Shown: piece by piece, positions 47,011 to 56,585 of the stretch | Numbering within the stretch: position 1 is the first letter of the stretch | How the letters are laid out: every line of letters starts with the position of its first letter | Translations under genes and position numbers: made by a program | Source of the DNA: Cryptomeria japonica | Lineage: Eukaryota; Streptophyta; Pinopsida; Cupressales; Cupressaceae | Reading direction: 5' to 3' | Assembly (NCBI RefSeq): GCF_030272615.1 | Contig: NC_081413.1 | Coordinates: 447,064,538-447,128,537, forward strand | DNA length: 64,000 nt | The notes under the pieces: model-generated | What the model was told of the DNA's origin: nothing | Databases searched by the model: none | What the model saw: the letters and a program-made list of their open reading frames with translations, nothing else

Positions 47011-48165
47011 TGATGAATACTTAGAGGGGGGGGTGAATTAGTATGCCAAAAATATCTGTCCTAAAACACTTACACAATCTAAAGATAACTCGGTAAACCA
47101 GTCTAACAGTCAAACCGGTTACCACATATGCAAACCAAAATGCGAATAAAGCATTCAACCACAAAAGCAATACAAACATAACACAAGATATTTGATGTGG
47201 AAACCCAACTGGGAAAAACCGCAGTGAGATGGAACTCACAAGTCACTATCTGCAGAATAGAAACTAGATTGGTTAAGGTCTTACAATGTTCTTCACCAGA
47301 ATAGATCCTGTTAGGAATCTCAATCTTTATTTGGAGATAAGTTCGATTAAAGACTACCTTGTTAGAGGATTTTAGATTCACATGTGTGAACCACCTTGTT
47401 AGAGGATTTTACAAAGGCTTTGAGGCCTACCCGGTTAAGGGCTATAGACTTGTCAAAGATGTGAGTAATCGACAAGTGTTTGATCTATCTAATAGCACAA
47501 ACTGCTTGGTTAGATCCAGTATTGCTCATAGCTAATGCATTCCAGCATTACTTCAGTCCTCTCTCTCTCTCTCTCTCACAGTTACAACTTGATCTTCTTA
47601 GATAAGATCGTTCTTGACTCCCACCTTAAACCCTAGCTCAACATTAACCCTTTCAGCAACAACTTAAAACCCTAAACATGATGTCCTTTTAAAGGAATCT
47701 GATTTCATGTTGGTCCAATAGGATTACATTACAATTTCCTAGGTTTAATGAATCTAGACATACTCATTAACATGACACAAGAAGCACCATCAATGTGTCG
47801 GCAGCGTCAAGCAATCAGTGGATTGGTAACTCATCACAAAATGTCGGTTGGTAACTCATTACAGAGTATTACCAGTTCATCCAAAATACCGGTTGCCAGT
47901 TTGACAAAAATGAAGACTAGTAAGAATGTGTTGTGCTACTTTTCTCCCTCGTACCGCTTGAGATCTATGAACTGCTTGGGGTCAATATGCTGCTTCAGAC
48001 CAAGAAACACATTCTGCAAAATCACCACTAGTCTAAAGACTAGTATACCACATACCGGTTGGAACAAATATCGTTTGAGCACAAGTTCATACATATAAAG
48101 GGGATCTCAATACAAGTGTGTGTCCATCAATTACAATCACAACATAAACACAAAAAATGCCAACA
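47011..48165 (-). repeat. 3' LTR of element F
   Basis: 1,155 bp. In element sense it starts TGTTGGCATTTTTTGTG and ends TATTCATCA. The conserved copia block (GTGGAAACCCAACTGGGAAAAACC on the plus strand, here in two words) is at about 47195-47242. A (CT)n run lies at 47561-47577. Confidence 0.92.
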
Positions 48166-48178
48166 ATCTCTCCCTTTG
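48166..48178 (-). other. Polypurine tract of element F
   Basis: On the minus strand it reads CAAAGGGAGAGAT directly before the LTR. More GGGGGAGAA-like boxes follow upstream in the 3' UTR (about 48256, 48365, 48415). Confidence 0.85.
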
Positions 48179-48539
48179 GCATTGATGGCAACACTTAGGA
48201 AAATAAAATTTTGACATCTAAGTGTTTTACAACAAAAACTTGCCATTAACAAAATTGCTCCCCCTAAGCATATACATTATCCCTTGATCAACATAGTGTA
48301 TAGAAATTTTGCAATAACATATATCAAAATTTCAAAATAGATACTTCTCTCCCTAATATACTTCTCCCCCATATGATAGAAGATCAAAATTTTAAAACAA
48401 AAACCAGATATACTTCTCCCCCTTTGCCAACAATGACAAAGTACCGCTGAAAAACCCCATTTCCATATATATATATAAAAGAGTTTATGACAATAATAAA
48501 TAATACTTGTCAAAAACCGATTTATAGTCCTGCAAAAAT

Positions 48540-51500
48540 TGTTTCATGGATAGGGACCAGGACTCAAGTAGGGAGGTTGCCACTTCCTTCGCTGTCTGCA
48601 TCTGGGATACCTGTTCCTCCATGGCATCTATTGTGCTCAGTTCCTGTGTGACTGTCAGGGCATCTAGGTTCAGATAACACTTCTAAAGAATTTGCAATCG
48701 TGGAAGTAATAGCAGTTGAAGCTCCTGCAAATCCCTAGACCATGTGCTGATCTCTTGCTCCATCTTGGCTAACTAGATCTGGAACCGATGAATGGTTTGC
48801 CCATATGCTGCAAAGGAGTCATAAGGAGTCTTGAATGTGCCCAAGTAGGACTGTAAGTCCATTTGAAGTTGTTGCTTCTTGGCTAGCACATCATCATATA
48901 ATAGATGAGGTTGACAGATTTTGCTGAGCAGCAAGTTTCCCTCATCCAAGGCATTCCTTATGTCCTTTTGATCTTTTAGCAGTTCAGTCCTAAGTTCATT
49001 CAACTTCTTCACTAGAGCAACATTAAGAGCCTTTTGGTGCTCTTTCTTTACATTGGCCTCTGCTGCTTCTTCTAGACTCTGCACCTGATCATCCACTACA
49101 GTACATAGAAGTTTGAGTTGTGCTAGTGATGATTCAGTGTCAGGAATATTAGTACCAGGGATTAAAATGGTAAGTGCGTCTACAACCGCATGAATAATAT
49201 CTTGTTCTCTTTTCCTACGAATGCCTTTAAGGCACTCTTTGGAAACCTTGATGCTCTACATAAGCTCAGACCCACTTGCAGATTGGAGATCAATGGGGCT
49301 AGAGATAGCAGCTGGTTTGTCTTGGCTACCGGTTGCCTTAGGAGTCTCCATCTGTGTGCTCTTCATTGCTTCGATTGTCTTGTCTGCTTCTTCCTTCTTT
49401 TTCCTCTCCTTCTCTTCCTTCTCTTTCTCTTCTCTCTTTTCCTTCTCTTCCTCTTCCATCTTCTTCTTGTCTTCTTCTTATTTTTGCTTTTGCTCTACTT
49501 CTACCTTCTTCTTTGCTTCTTCTTCCTTCTTCTTCTGTGTTTCCTCTTCCTTCTTCTTTTGTTCTTCCTCTTCCTTCTTCTTCTTCTCTTCTACTTCCTT
49601 CTTCTTCTATTCTTCCTCTTCCTTCTTCTTCTTCTCTTCCACTTCCTTCTTCTTCTTCTCTTCCTCTTCCTTCTTTTTCTTCTCCTCTTCTTCCTTCTTT
49701 CTCTTCTTATCCTCTTCTTCTTTCTTTTTCCTGTCATCTTCTTGCTTCTTCTTTTCTTCATCTTTCCATTTCTCCTCTTCGTCTTTTCTCTTCTCTTCCT
49801 CTTTCTTCTATTTCTCATCTTCATCCTTCTTCTTTTTCTCTTCCTGTTCCTTTGTTTCTTGCTATGTATCCTTAGCTTGTTCACCACCCTGATCGACCTA
49901 TTTCCCCTATTCAGTTCCCTTAGAAGGTATGTCCTAAGTGACATCATCTACATCCAGGGCATCGACATCGATGGTGTCGATTGGTTCTTCAACTAGGTTT
50001 CCTTCCTCATCAAAGACCTCATCCGGTTTGGAAATAACCGGTTCCTTTTCCACTTGGAGGTTGGCCATTCATGCTTTGTGAGAGCTAATAGCATGAGCCA
50101 TATGCTGATGTGTATCTTTTTCAACATCTTCAACTCTCCCCTACAACAACCAGTCTCTTCTTCTCCTTGTGAAGAAGAGACCTTTATTTTGATCCAGGGC
50201 ATCAAATAATTCTGAATTTGAGAGTTCGGGGAAGTACTGTGTAAAGACTTTCTCCCTAATCTCCTGTTCCTTTTCAATGGCAATGTGCCATTTATTATCT
50301 AATGCTTTGAATAATGAATCTAGTGTCTGAGATTTAATCTCTGATGGTGACTGGTCATTTTTACATAAATAAAGAATGATTTCCTATAGTACTTCATCTT
50401 TTTCCTCACTATTGAATTCATCATAATAATCTATTAAATCATGAAGTAACTTTCTCCTAATAATTTTTACTGTTCTTTGACAATGTGTCAAAGGTTTGTA
50501 AGAGGAGATATCTATATTTACCAATGCGGATGCTGCCAGTTCATTCTTCTTCATCTTCTTTGTCTATCTTGCCTTCTTTGGTTGTTCATCAGACTCAGTT
50601 TCTTCGGAGTCCGGTTCATTTGCCTTAGTCTTCCTATTTCTTTCGAAGACTTTTGTCGGTGTTACCTCCAGTTTCTTCTTTGCCGTTGACTGCTTGGTCA
50701 CTCTTGGAGTTGCAATGGTAGCCAGTGCCAATGCTGTAGGCATTGCCTTAGCTTTCTTAGCTGCTGGTTCTTTTCCTTTCTTTACCAATGGTTCTTCAAC
50801 CAGTGCAATCCTCTCTAAGTAGGTTCTGGTCCTCTTAGCCTTTGGATCAAGAGGTGAGGCAATAAGGTTTGAGGCATACCCTTCTAGCATGTCAAACATA
50901 ACTTCATAGCCCATTGGCTCTACCTCCTCCATTCTAGGCCCAACAGCCTCCATTAGACATTTGTCCACCTGAATAGTGAAACAGATGTCATCTTCATATT
51001 TCTTCACTATGTCACCTGAGATTCTTACCCTCTGACTCATCTTCCTTTTGAACTCATTAAAATATTTGTTTAGTACCTCAAGGTAGCTGGTTCCAATGGC
51101 TTGTATAGTTTCCTTTATCTTCTTGGTTACCGGTTGGTCAGGGGACCACTAGACATCTCCTACACCCGGAAAGTAGCCTTGGAAATAAAAGAACAACCCT
51201 ACCAGTAGTTGTCCAAACTTAAACCTCAGTGAGTTGTCCTATTTGATTGCCTTAAGATTTAAAGGAGTTTCCTCTGCATGCCAGTGCATAAGTCAAAAGA
51301 TGCATCCTCTTTTATCATTTAGTAAGCGGCATTTACTGCTACAGCAGATACAGAATTAATCCTGCTAGTTGAAAACGTTCTGTATCCTATCACCATGCAG
51401 GAGTATTTCATCAGATCATCCTTGATAGGATTGGCTGTCATACCCCATGAATCACTTGTTGAATTGGTGAGCTTGGTCATTTCCGTTTTGCTCACTTTTC

Positions 51501-51915
51501 TCAGGGCTGACACTTCCCCTATGTTGCAGAAACCAGTGACTACATGAATTGCCTGAGGTGTGATATCATGCGTCCTTTCCAGGTACATCTTGTCACCATG
51601 GACTCTACTCAAGATGATCCTGATGTGATCCTCTATGAAGTCTTCTAGAAAATATACTGCATTGTGGAATTTCTTCTTCTCTATTACACTAAATTCTAAT
51701 TTGATCTTTTTGTCCTTGCCACAAAATAGACCTAACTGAGTATGAATAGGTGAAGACCCTAGGTCTTCTATCTTGCAATCAATATAATCATAAATTCCTT
51801 CTTCAACTATGACTCTAGTTGGAACTTGTGATAAAGCATTATATTTGGACTTCCTTTGAATAAAACTTTCTAACTCTATGGATGTACTCGAACTTGTATG
51901 TGATGCAGAAGCCAT
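48540..51915 (-). pseudogene. Large unknown ORF of element F (~1,100 codons)
   Basis: Starts at the ATG at 51913-51915 (MASASHTSSSTSIELESFIQRK). Residues ~1-200 are clean: RVIVEEGIYDYIDCKIEDLG, HNAVYFLEDFIEDHIRIIL, HDITPQAIHVVTGFCNIGE, SCMVIGYRTFSTSRINSVS. A frame change lies near 51319, then LRFKFGQLLVGLFFYFQGY and VTKKIKETIQAIGTSYLEVL. A Lys/Ala-rich basic linker (KKGKEPAAKKAKAMP), an acidic SEETESDEQPKK patch, a ~150-residue Lys/Glu tract and a coiled-coil end (VKKEHQKALNVALVKKLNEL) follow, with several in-frame stops. No known domain. The ITPQAIHVVTG segment faintly recalls the TVTPEDCYRIL region of the PMD ORF in E, so a distant PMD-like fold is possible but unproven. Confidence 0.6.
49375..49870 (-). 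repeat. Long homopurine tract coding a Lys/Glu-rich helix
   Basis: About 500 bp that is over 90% purine on the minus strand, built from GAAGAAGAAGGAAGAG-like units. It codes repeats such as EEEEKKKKEEEEKKKK within the large ORF of F. Such charged runs form single alpha-helices or coiled coils; the DNA could also form triplex structures. Confidence 0.85.
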
Positions 51916-52079
51916 TGAAGAGTATTTCAAGAACACGAAAAATACGTTTCAAACATGAATTTAGGGCTTCCTGATCCTGCTTCACTCCACTCTTTGTCGG
52001 ATGCCAAAACACCGCTTTGAGTTCTCCACTACCACTTGCAAATTGGATTTGAATCTCTTTCAAGGTTATCCAATTTCTT

Positions 52080-52709
52080 GAAATCTAAGCTCAAATCGCC
52101 TTTTCTTCGTTCTACACTTGAAAACTTTTCTTCGCTCGAAAATAGATAGTGAGAAATGATTTGAAAAATGCATTTATACATGTTTCTCACCTACCGTCAT
52201 TAATGCTCCTCTATTAGGGCATAAACCCTAATTTGCCTTTTTACCATTTTCGGTCTTCTACCAAGCGATAGGTATCGCATATCGATTAAGGTCTTTTACT
52301 GGTATCAACCGGGGGTTCGAAAGCATTTCACTATTTGCTCCCCCTAAGCCTTTAAGGCTTAGTTTGCTGGTTCTGATATTTCCACACTAGGTGGAAAAAC
52401 CGGTTCCTCTACCAACATTATTGGTTTCTTTTTCCATGTTTTCTTCATGTCTCCTTGAACTTTTTCAACATCTATTTCTCCTTCCCAAGTGACCGGTATA
52501 TAATAAAATATACTTTTTCTACTTCTTTAAAATCTTGCAATGTGACTCGGTTTGTTGTAGTGATAGCAAACAAGTCCAGGTGCTCTCCAAGGTCCATTGT
52601 ACATGTTTCCATTCTTCCTTCTGCACGTTGCAGCAGTGTGACCATGACCATGATAGATCATACAACTTTCTCTCCATCCGGTTGCCGCTTGATGGCCACT
52701 GCTTCTTGA
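52080..52709. other. Non-coding spacer between the two ORFs of element F
   Basis: Separates the gag-like ORF (stop at 52710) from the ORF starting at 51915. CCGGTT and ACCGG words are frequent. No gene seen. There is no pol remnant where copia protease and integrase would lie. Confidence 0.6.
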
Positions 52710-53636
52710 CTAATGATTGAAGACATTAAACCAGTTGTGGTTCCAGTTCATAAAAGGTTCAGGACCAGTTCCTTGGGTCCTCTGAGGATATCTTCCAGTG
52801 TTATTCATTATAGACCTGCATTCAAATGCTCTATGCCCAAACTTGTTGCATGCATAACAATGACCATTGAACTTATTTGATCTAGGTACATTGTTGATAA
52901 AATAAGGAAAATTGTTGTAGGCCTTACTCCTACATACATTGGCAGTATGTCCTTCTTTAAGACAGTTAAAGCAAATAGGTTTGAATTTTTGCTTATCTTT
53001 TCCTTTGAGTGCCGGTTGCTTCTTTGATGCTTCAACATTTGTTCTTGAGGATTCTCCTTCCTCATGTCCAAAAAAACCAAGACCATTGGTATTCTTTTCC
53101 GGTCTAGATGACTCAAGCTTTTGCTCTAGCTTGATAGAACTTTTGCCAAACTTAGCAAGTATTTCCTTTGACTCAAAGAGTTCTTTGGAAATAGCAGTAT
53201 TTGTCTCTATTTGACTTGCATTTTCAGAGATGGCAATGTTTAGTTCTCCTTGCATGTCTTCTTTTTCCATTCTGCTCTCATGAAGGCGAGCAGTCAGTGC
53301 ACTAATCTCTTGTTTCAACTTGGAGATCTCATGATCTCTATCCTTTACCAGATCTTTAGCTTTTCTCTGGTTCTCAAGCTCTTGACTAAACTGAATAGCC
53401 AGTCCTTCCAACTCCTTTCTCAGATTGGAGTTTGAATCATTCAACTTATTCACTTCAGCAATCATGGCTTCCATGTTAGCTTCATCTTCAGAACTACTTT
53501 TAGATAGTTCCATCAGCCTCTCTGCATGTTCTCTCCGTTTTGCTTGAGATGCCTTGTATTTGACCATAAGATCATCATAGGCTTGCTCAGACTTAGTGAG
53601 CCATTGAGTAAGTTCCCTCAAGGTGTATTCCCCCAT
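52710..53636 (-). CDS. Gag-like coiled-coil protein with two zinc knuckles (element F)
   Basis: 308 intact codons from the ATG at 53634-53636 (MGEYTLRELTQWL), 35 bp after the primer site. The open frame extends further up through the LTR, but that part is non-coding. Residues ~10-195 are a long coiled coil (KASQAKRREHAERLMELSKS, LRKELEGLAIQFSQELENQR, MEKEDMQGELNIAISE). The C-terminal third has two perfect CCHC knuckles: CFNCLKEGHTANVC and CYACNKFGHRAFEC. The helical capsid-like gag segment of a standard copia gag is missing. It likely binds element RNA. No stop or frameshift. Confidence 0.82.
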   Translation of the reverse strand: MGEYTLRELTQWLTKSEQAYDDLMVKYKASQAKRREHAERLMELSKSSSEDEANMEAMIAEVNKLNDSNSNLRKELEGLAIQFSQELENQRKAKDLVKDRDHEISKLKQEISALTARLHESRMEKEDMQGELNIAISENASQIETNTAISKELFESKEILAKFGKSSIKLEQKLESSRPEKNTNGLGFFGHEEGESSRTNVEASKKQPALKGKDKQKFKPICFNCLKEGHTANVCRSKAYNNFPYFINNVPRSNKFNGHCYACNKFGHRAFECRSIMNNTGRYPQRTQGTGPEPFMNWNHNWFNVFNH

Positions 53637-53670
53637 ATCTCTTTCTAAGTGGTTAAACTTATAGAAAGGT

Positions 53671-53686
53671 AGGCTCTGATACCAAT
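53671..53686 (-). other. Primer binding site of element F
   Basis: On the minus strand it reads ATTGGTATCAGAGCCT, an exact initiator-Met tRNA site, abutting the LTR. Confidence 0.92.
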
Positions 53687-54852
53687 TGATGAATACTAAG
53701 AGGGGGGGGTGAATAAGTATGCCAAAAATCTCTGTCCTAAAACACTTACATAGTCTAAAGATAAAACGGTAAAGTAGTCTAATAGTCAAACCGGTTACCA
53801 CATATGCAAACCAAAATGTGAATAAAGAATTCAACCACAAAAGCAATACAACCATAACACAAGATATTTGGCATGGAAACCCAACTGGGAAAAACCACGG
53901 TGAGATGGAACTCACAAGTCACTATCTGCAGAATAGAAACTAGACCGGTTAAGGTCAGACTAGTTAAGGTCTTACAATATTCTTCACCAGAACAAATCCT
54001 GTTAGGAATCTCAATCTCTATTAGGAGATAAGTCCAATTAAAGACTACCTTGTTAGAGGATTTTAGATTCACATGTGTGAACCACCTTGTTAGAGGATTT
54101 TACAAAGGCTTTGAGGCCTACCTGGTTAAGGGCTATAGACTTGTCAAAAATGTGAGTAATCGACAAGTGTTTGATCTATCTAATAGCGAAAACTACTTGG
54201 TTAGATCTAGTATTGCTCACAGCTAATGCATTCCAACATTACTTTAGTCTTCTCTCTCTCTCTCATAGTTACAACTTGATCTTCTCAGATAAGATCATTC
54301 TCGACTCCCACCTTAAACCCTAGCTCAACATTAACCCTTTCAGCAACAACTTAAAACCCTAGACATGATGTTCTTTTAAGGGAATCGGATTTTATGTCGG
54401 TCCAATAGGATTACATTAAAATTTCCTAGGTTCAATGAATCTAGACATACTCAGTAACACGACACAAGAAGCACCATCAATGTATCAGCACCGTCAAACA
54501 ATCGGTGGATTGGTAACTCATCACAAAATGTCGGTTGGTAACTCATTACAGAGTATTACTAGTTCATCCAAAATACCGGTTGCCAGTTTGACAAAAATGA
54601 AGACTGGTAAGAATGTGTTGTGCCGCTTTACTCACTCATACCGCTTGAGAGCTACGAACCGCTTGGGGTCGATATGCTGCTTCAGACCAGGAAACACATT
54701 CTACAAAATCACCACTAGTCTAAAGACTAGTATACCACATATCGGTTGGAACAAATACCGGTTGAGCACAAGCTCATACATATAAAGGGGATCTCAATAC
54801 AAGTGTGTGTCCATCAATGAAAATCACAACATAAACATAAAAAATGACAACA
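53687..54852 (-). repeat. 5' LTR of element F
   Basis: 1,166 bp, about 94% identical by eye to 47011-48165. An extra GTTAAGGTCAGACTA word near 53950 is a small internal duplication absent from the other copy. Confidence 0.92.
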
Positions 54853-55645
54853 CAGGTGTGGGGCCAAATTTCATCAATTCCACTTCCCCGAAGATTTAAT
54901 AAGGAATGAATTTAACTTGGCTGAGCAAGAGATGAAAAAGGAAAAATGGTTAGTATACAAGAAAACTCTTGATTTTGTCCAACATTTTGATAAGAATTAT
55001 GATCCATTAAATATTTTTTACCAATTTGAGGAAAAGATTAATTTTTTGATAGAGTATTTTGAGGATGTCATGCAAACTTTGAATGAGAAAAATGTTGCAG
55101 TAATGAAGAAAGACCCTAAGAAGGCCAAGATCATCTTGACCAAGCCCATGTTTGCTAAGATTGTTCCCCCTGGAGAGTATGTGATGTACAAAAAATTGGG
55201 ATACAATGTAGTGATGCCTAAGGGGGATGAACCTTCCACATCAAAGGGCAAAAGGCCAATGGAGGATGCTCTTGAGTCACAAACCTCCCCAAAGAGGTAG
55301 AGATTGGAAAAAGAGGCCCAACCAAGTGAATCTCTGTATTCACCTTCTCAATCCCCATTACCTATAGGTGATGAGAAAGTAGTTGTTGAACAATTAATAC
55401 AACTAGGAAGCCTAGGGGAGATTTCATTTACTTATGGAGAAGTGCAAGAAGGAATGCTAGAAGAACCAACATGTGCTAAAATGAACCTAACTACTGAAGA
55501 ATTTGTAGGTAGAGAGTTGGATCCTATCATTAAACAGGCTAGTGATGAATTTTTGGCCGATGACAATTTTGTGAAGTCAGGAGCCCTTTTGCAATTTGTT
55601 TGGAGGAAGCATATGTGGCAATTTAAGGAAAGAAGTCACAAGTAG
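54853..55645 (+). pseudogene. Unknown ORF carried by element G, second part
   Basis: Continues the 45586-47010 ORF in phase once F and one copy of its 5 bp duplication are discounted. It reads LAEQEMKKEKWLVYKKTLDF, FYQFEEKINFLIEYFEDVMQ, a Lys-rich KKDPKKAKIILTKP part, IVPPGEYVMYKKLGYNVVMP, then a low-complexity Ser/Pro/Lys linker (STSKGKRPMEDALES), one in-frame TAG at 55298, and an acidic C-terminus ending at a TAG after KERSHK (55645). No domain recognised. Confidence 0.62.
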
Positions 55646-55881
55646 GTATACCCATTTGTAGAAATTTGCACTCATTTTCTGTAAATCATCTACTAAATTG
55701 TGAGAAAGTAGTCACACGTAGGTATACCTGCCTAAGCTTTGTCGATCTTGAAGTGGAGGGGGTTTCCTTATAAACCTTGTTAATTGTTGTCTTGTTTCCT
55801 ATTCTTGTTGTTCTCTTCTTTTGTGAACTAAGGCAAAATATTTTAGAGAGAAAACAAAGTGATTAGAAATTGAGACCAACA
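55646..55881. other. Short spacer ending at a primer site (LTR remnant of D?)
   Basis: Contains two copies of an AGTCACA.GTAGGTATACC word (55635 and 55719), a purine run GAAGTGGAGGGGG (55750-55762) followed by TTATAAACC, and ends CCAACA just before a primer-site-like sequence. The last part could be the end of D's 5' LTR, but I find no second copy after D. Confidence 0.4.
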
Positions 55882-55886
55882 AGAAT

Positions 55887-55904
55887 TCGCGACTCTACTG
55901 GGGA
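55887..55904 (+). other. Primer-binding-site-like sequence of D
   Basis: TCGCGACTCTACTGGGGA, two mismatches from TGGCGACTCTGCTGGGGA, a primer-site form I know from plant gypsy elements. Five bases separate it from a CCAACA LTR-like end. Confidence 0.6.
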
Positions 55905-56585
55905 GAGTCATAATATGTCTTATAGTGTAGATTAGTGCTCACATCGCATAAAATTGTTCAAGTCTAATATCCCGTGATCTTTGTGAAAATTTACCAAATC
56001 CGTGTTTACCCGTGTCCCTGTAATAATATTTGCCCAACATTGCATTGTTCAAATTTTTGTCTGAGAGTAGCATTCTCATTCCGCAGTCTCTTGTGAGTGA
56101 GTTGTTGTGCTTAAAATGTTTTAAAATTCCCAAGTAATTCGACAGAGACTGAAAAATTAAAAAAAACCAGTGCTCTTGAATAAATCACAGGTCACTTCAA
56201 GGAAGTTCACATAATGCAAGGAGGAAAGAACACCAGGTCTTACATGAAGAAGAATCCTCAAGAGAAGTTTCAAGGAGGATTGCCCAAACCAGTCTGGAAA
56301 GGCCAAAGAGAAATGGCTATACATGAACCAGTTAATGCTTCATGGAGATAGAAACACAACCATAAGGGTAAGTCCTCTTGATGACCAGTGTATCAAAATT
56401 CTAATACATCATCTCATGAGTCTAGAGAAGACATTATGGGTTTTCAAACAGGTCTGTTTGGTAATAATGAGGATATTCAAACTTTTCATCAAAGATTGTC
56501 TCATACTGGCATTTCTGGGAGAGAAAGGAATAGCTCCAATGTTAGGGTAGATTCTTTTCCCTGAACTGTAGATGGGAATGTAAGT
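55905..56585. other. Leader of gypsy region D
   Basis: Between the primer-site-like sequence and gag. Fragments of coding-like text (KNTRSYMKKNPQEKF-type, near 56230-56290) suggest that the gag N-terminus begins here in a decayed state. No clear start codon can be chosen. Confidence 0.45.

Larger units (their letters stand above)
47011..54852 (-). mobile_element. LTR retrotransposon F without pol (minus strand)
   Basis: 7.8 kb with LTRs 47011-48165 and 53687-54852, a perfect initiator-Met-type primer site, a polypurine tract, and a one-mismatch duplication (TAGGT / CAGGT). Inside are only a coiled-coil zinc-knuckle gag-like ORF and a long unknown ORF; I find no protease, RT, RNase H or integrase motif on either strand. 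It is therefore a non-autonomous element. Its LTRs share the conserved copia LTR block and CTCTAACAAGGT words with copia B, which suggests mobilisation by a copia element. Confidence 0.88.

Noticed and set aside
49190-49996. Long plus-strand open frames rich in Phe, Leu and Ser that look like membrane proteins
   Set aside because: They are mirror translations of the homopurine tract that codes the Lys/Glu-rich part of the minus-strand ORF in element F.
53637-53915. Hydrophobic N-terminal extension of the F gag-like frame, resembling membrane segments
   Set aside because: It is a translation of the LTR and primer site, upstream of any mRNA-internal start; the ATG at 53634-53636 is the sensible start.
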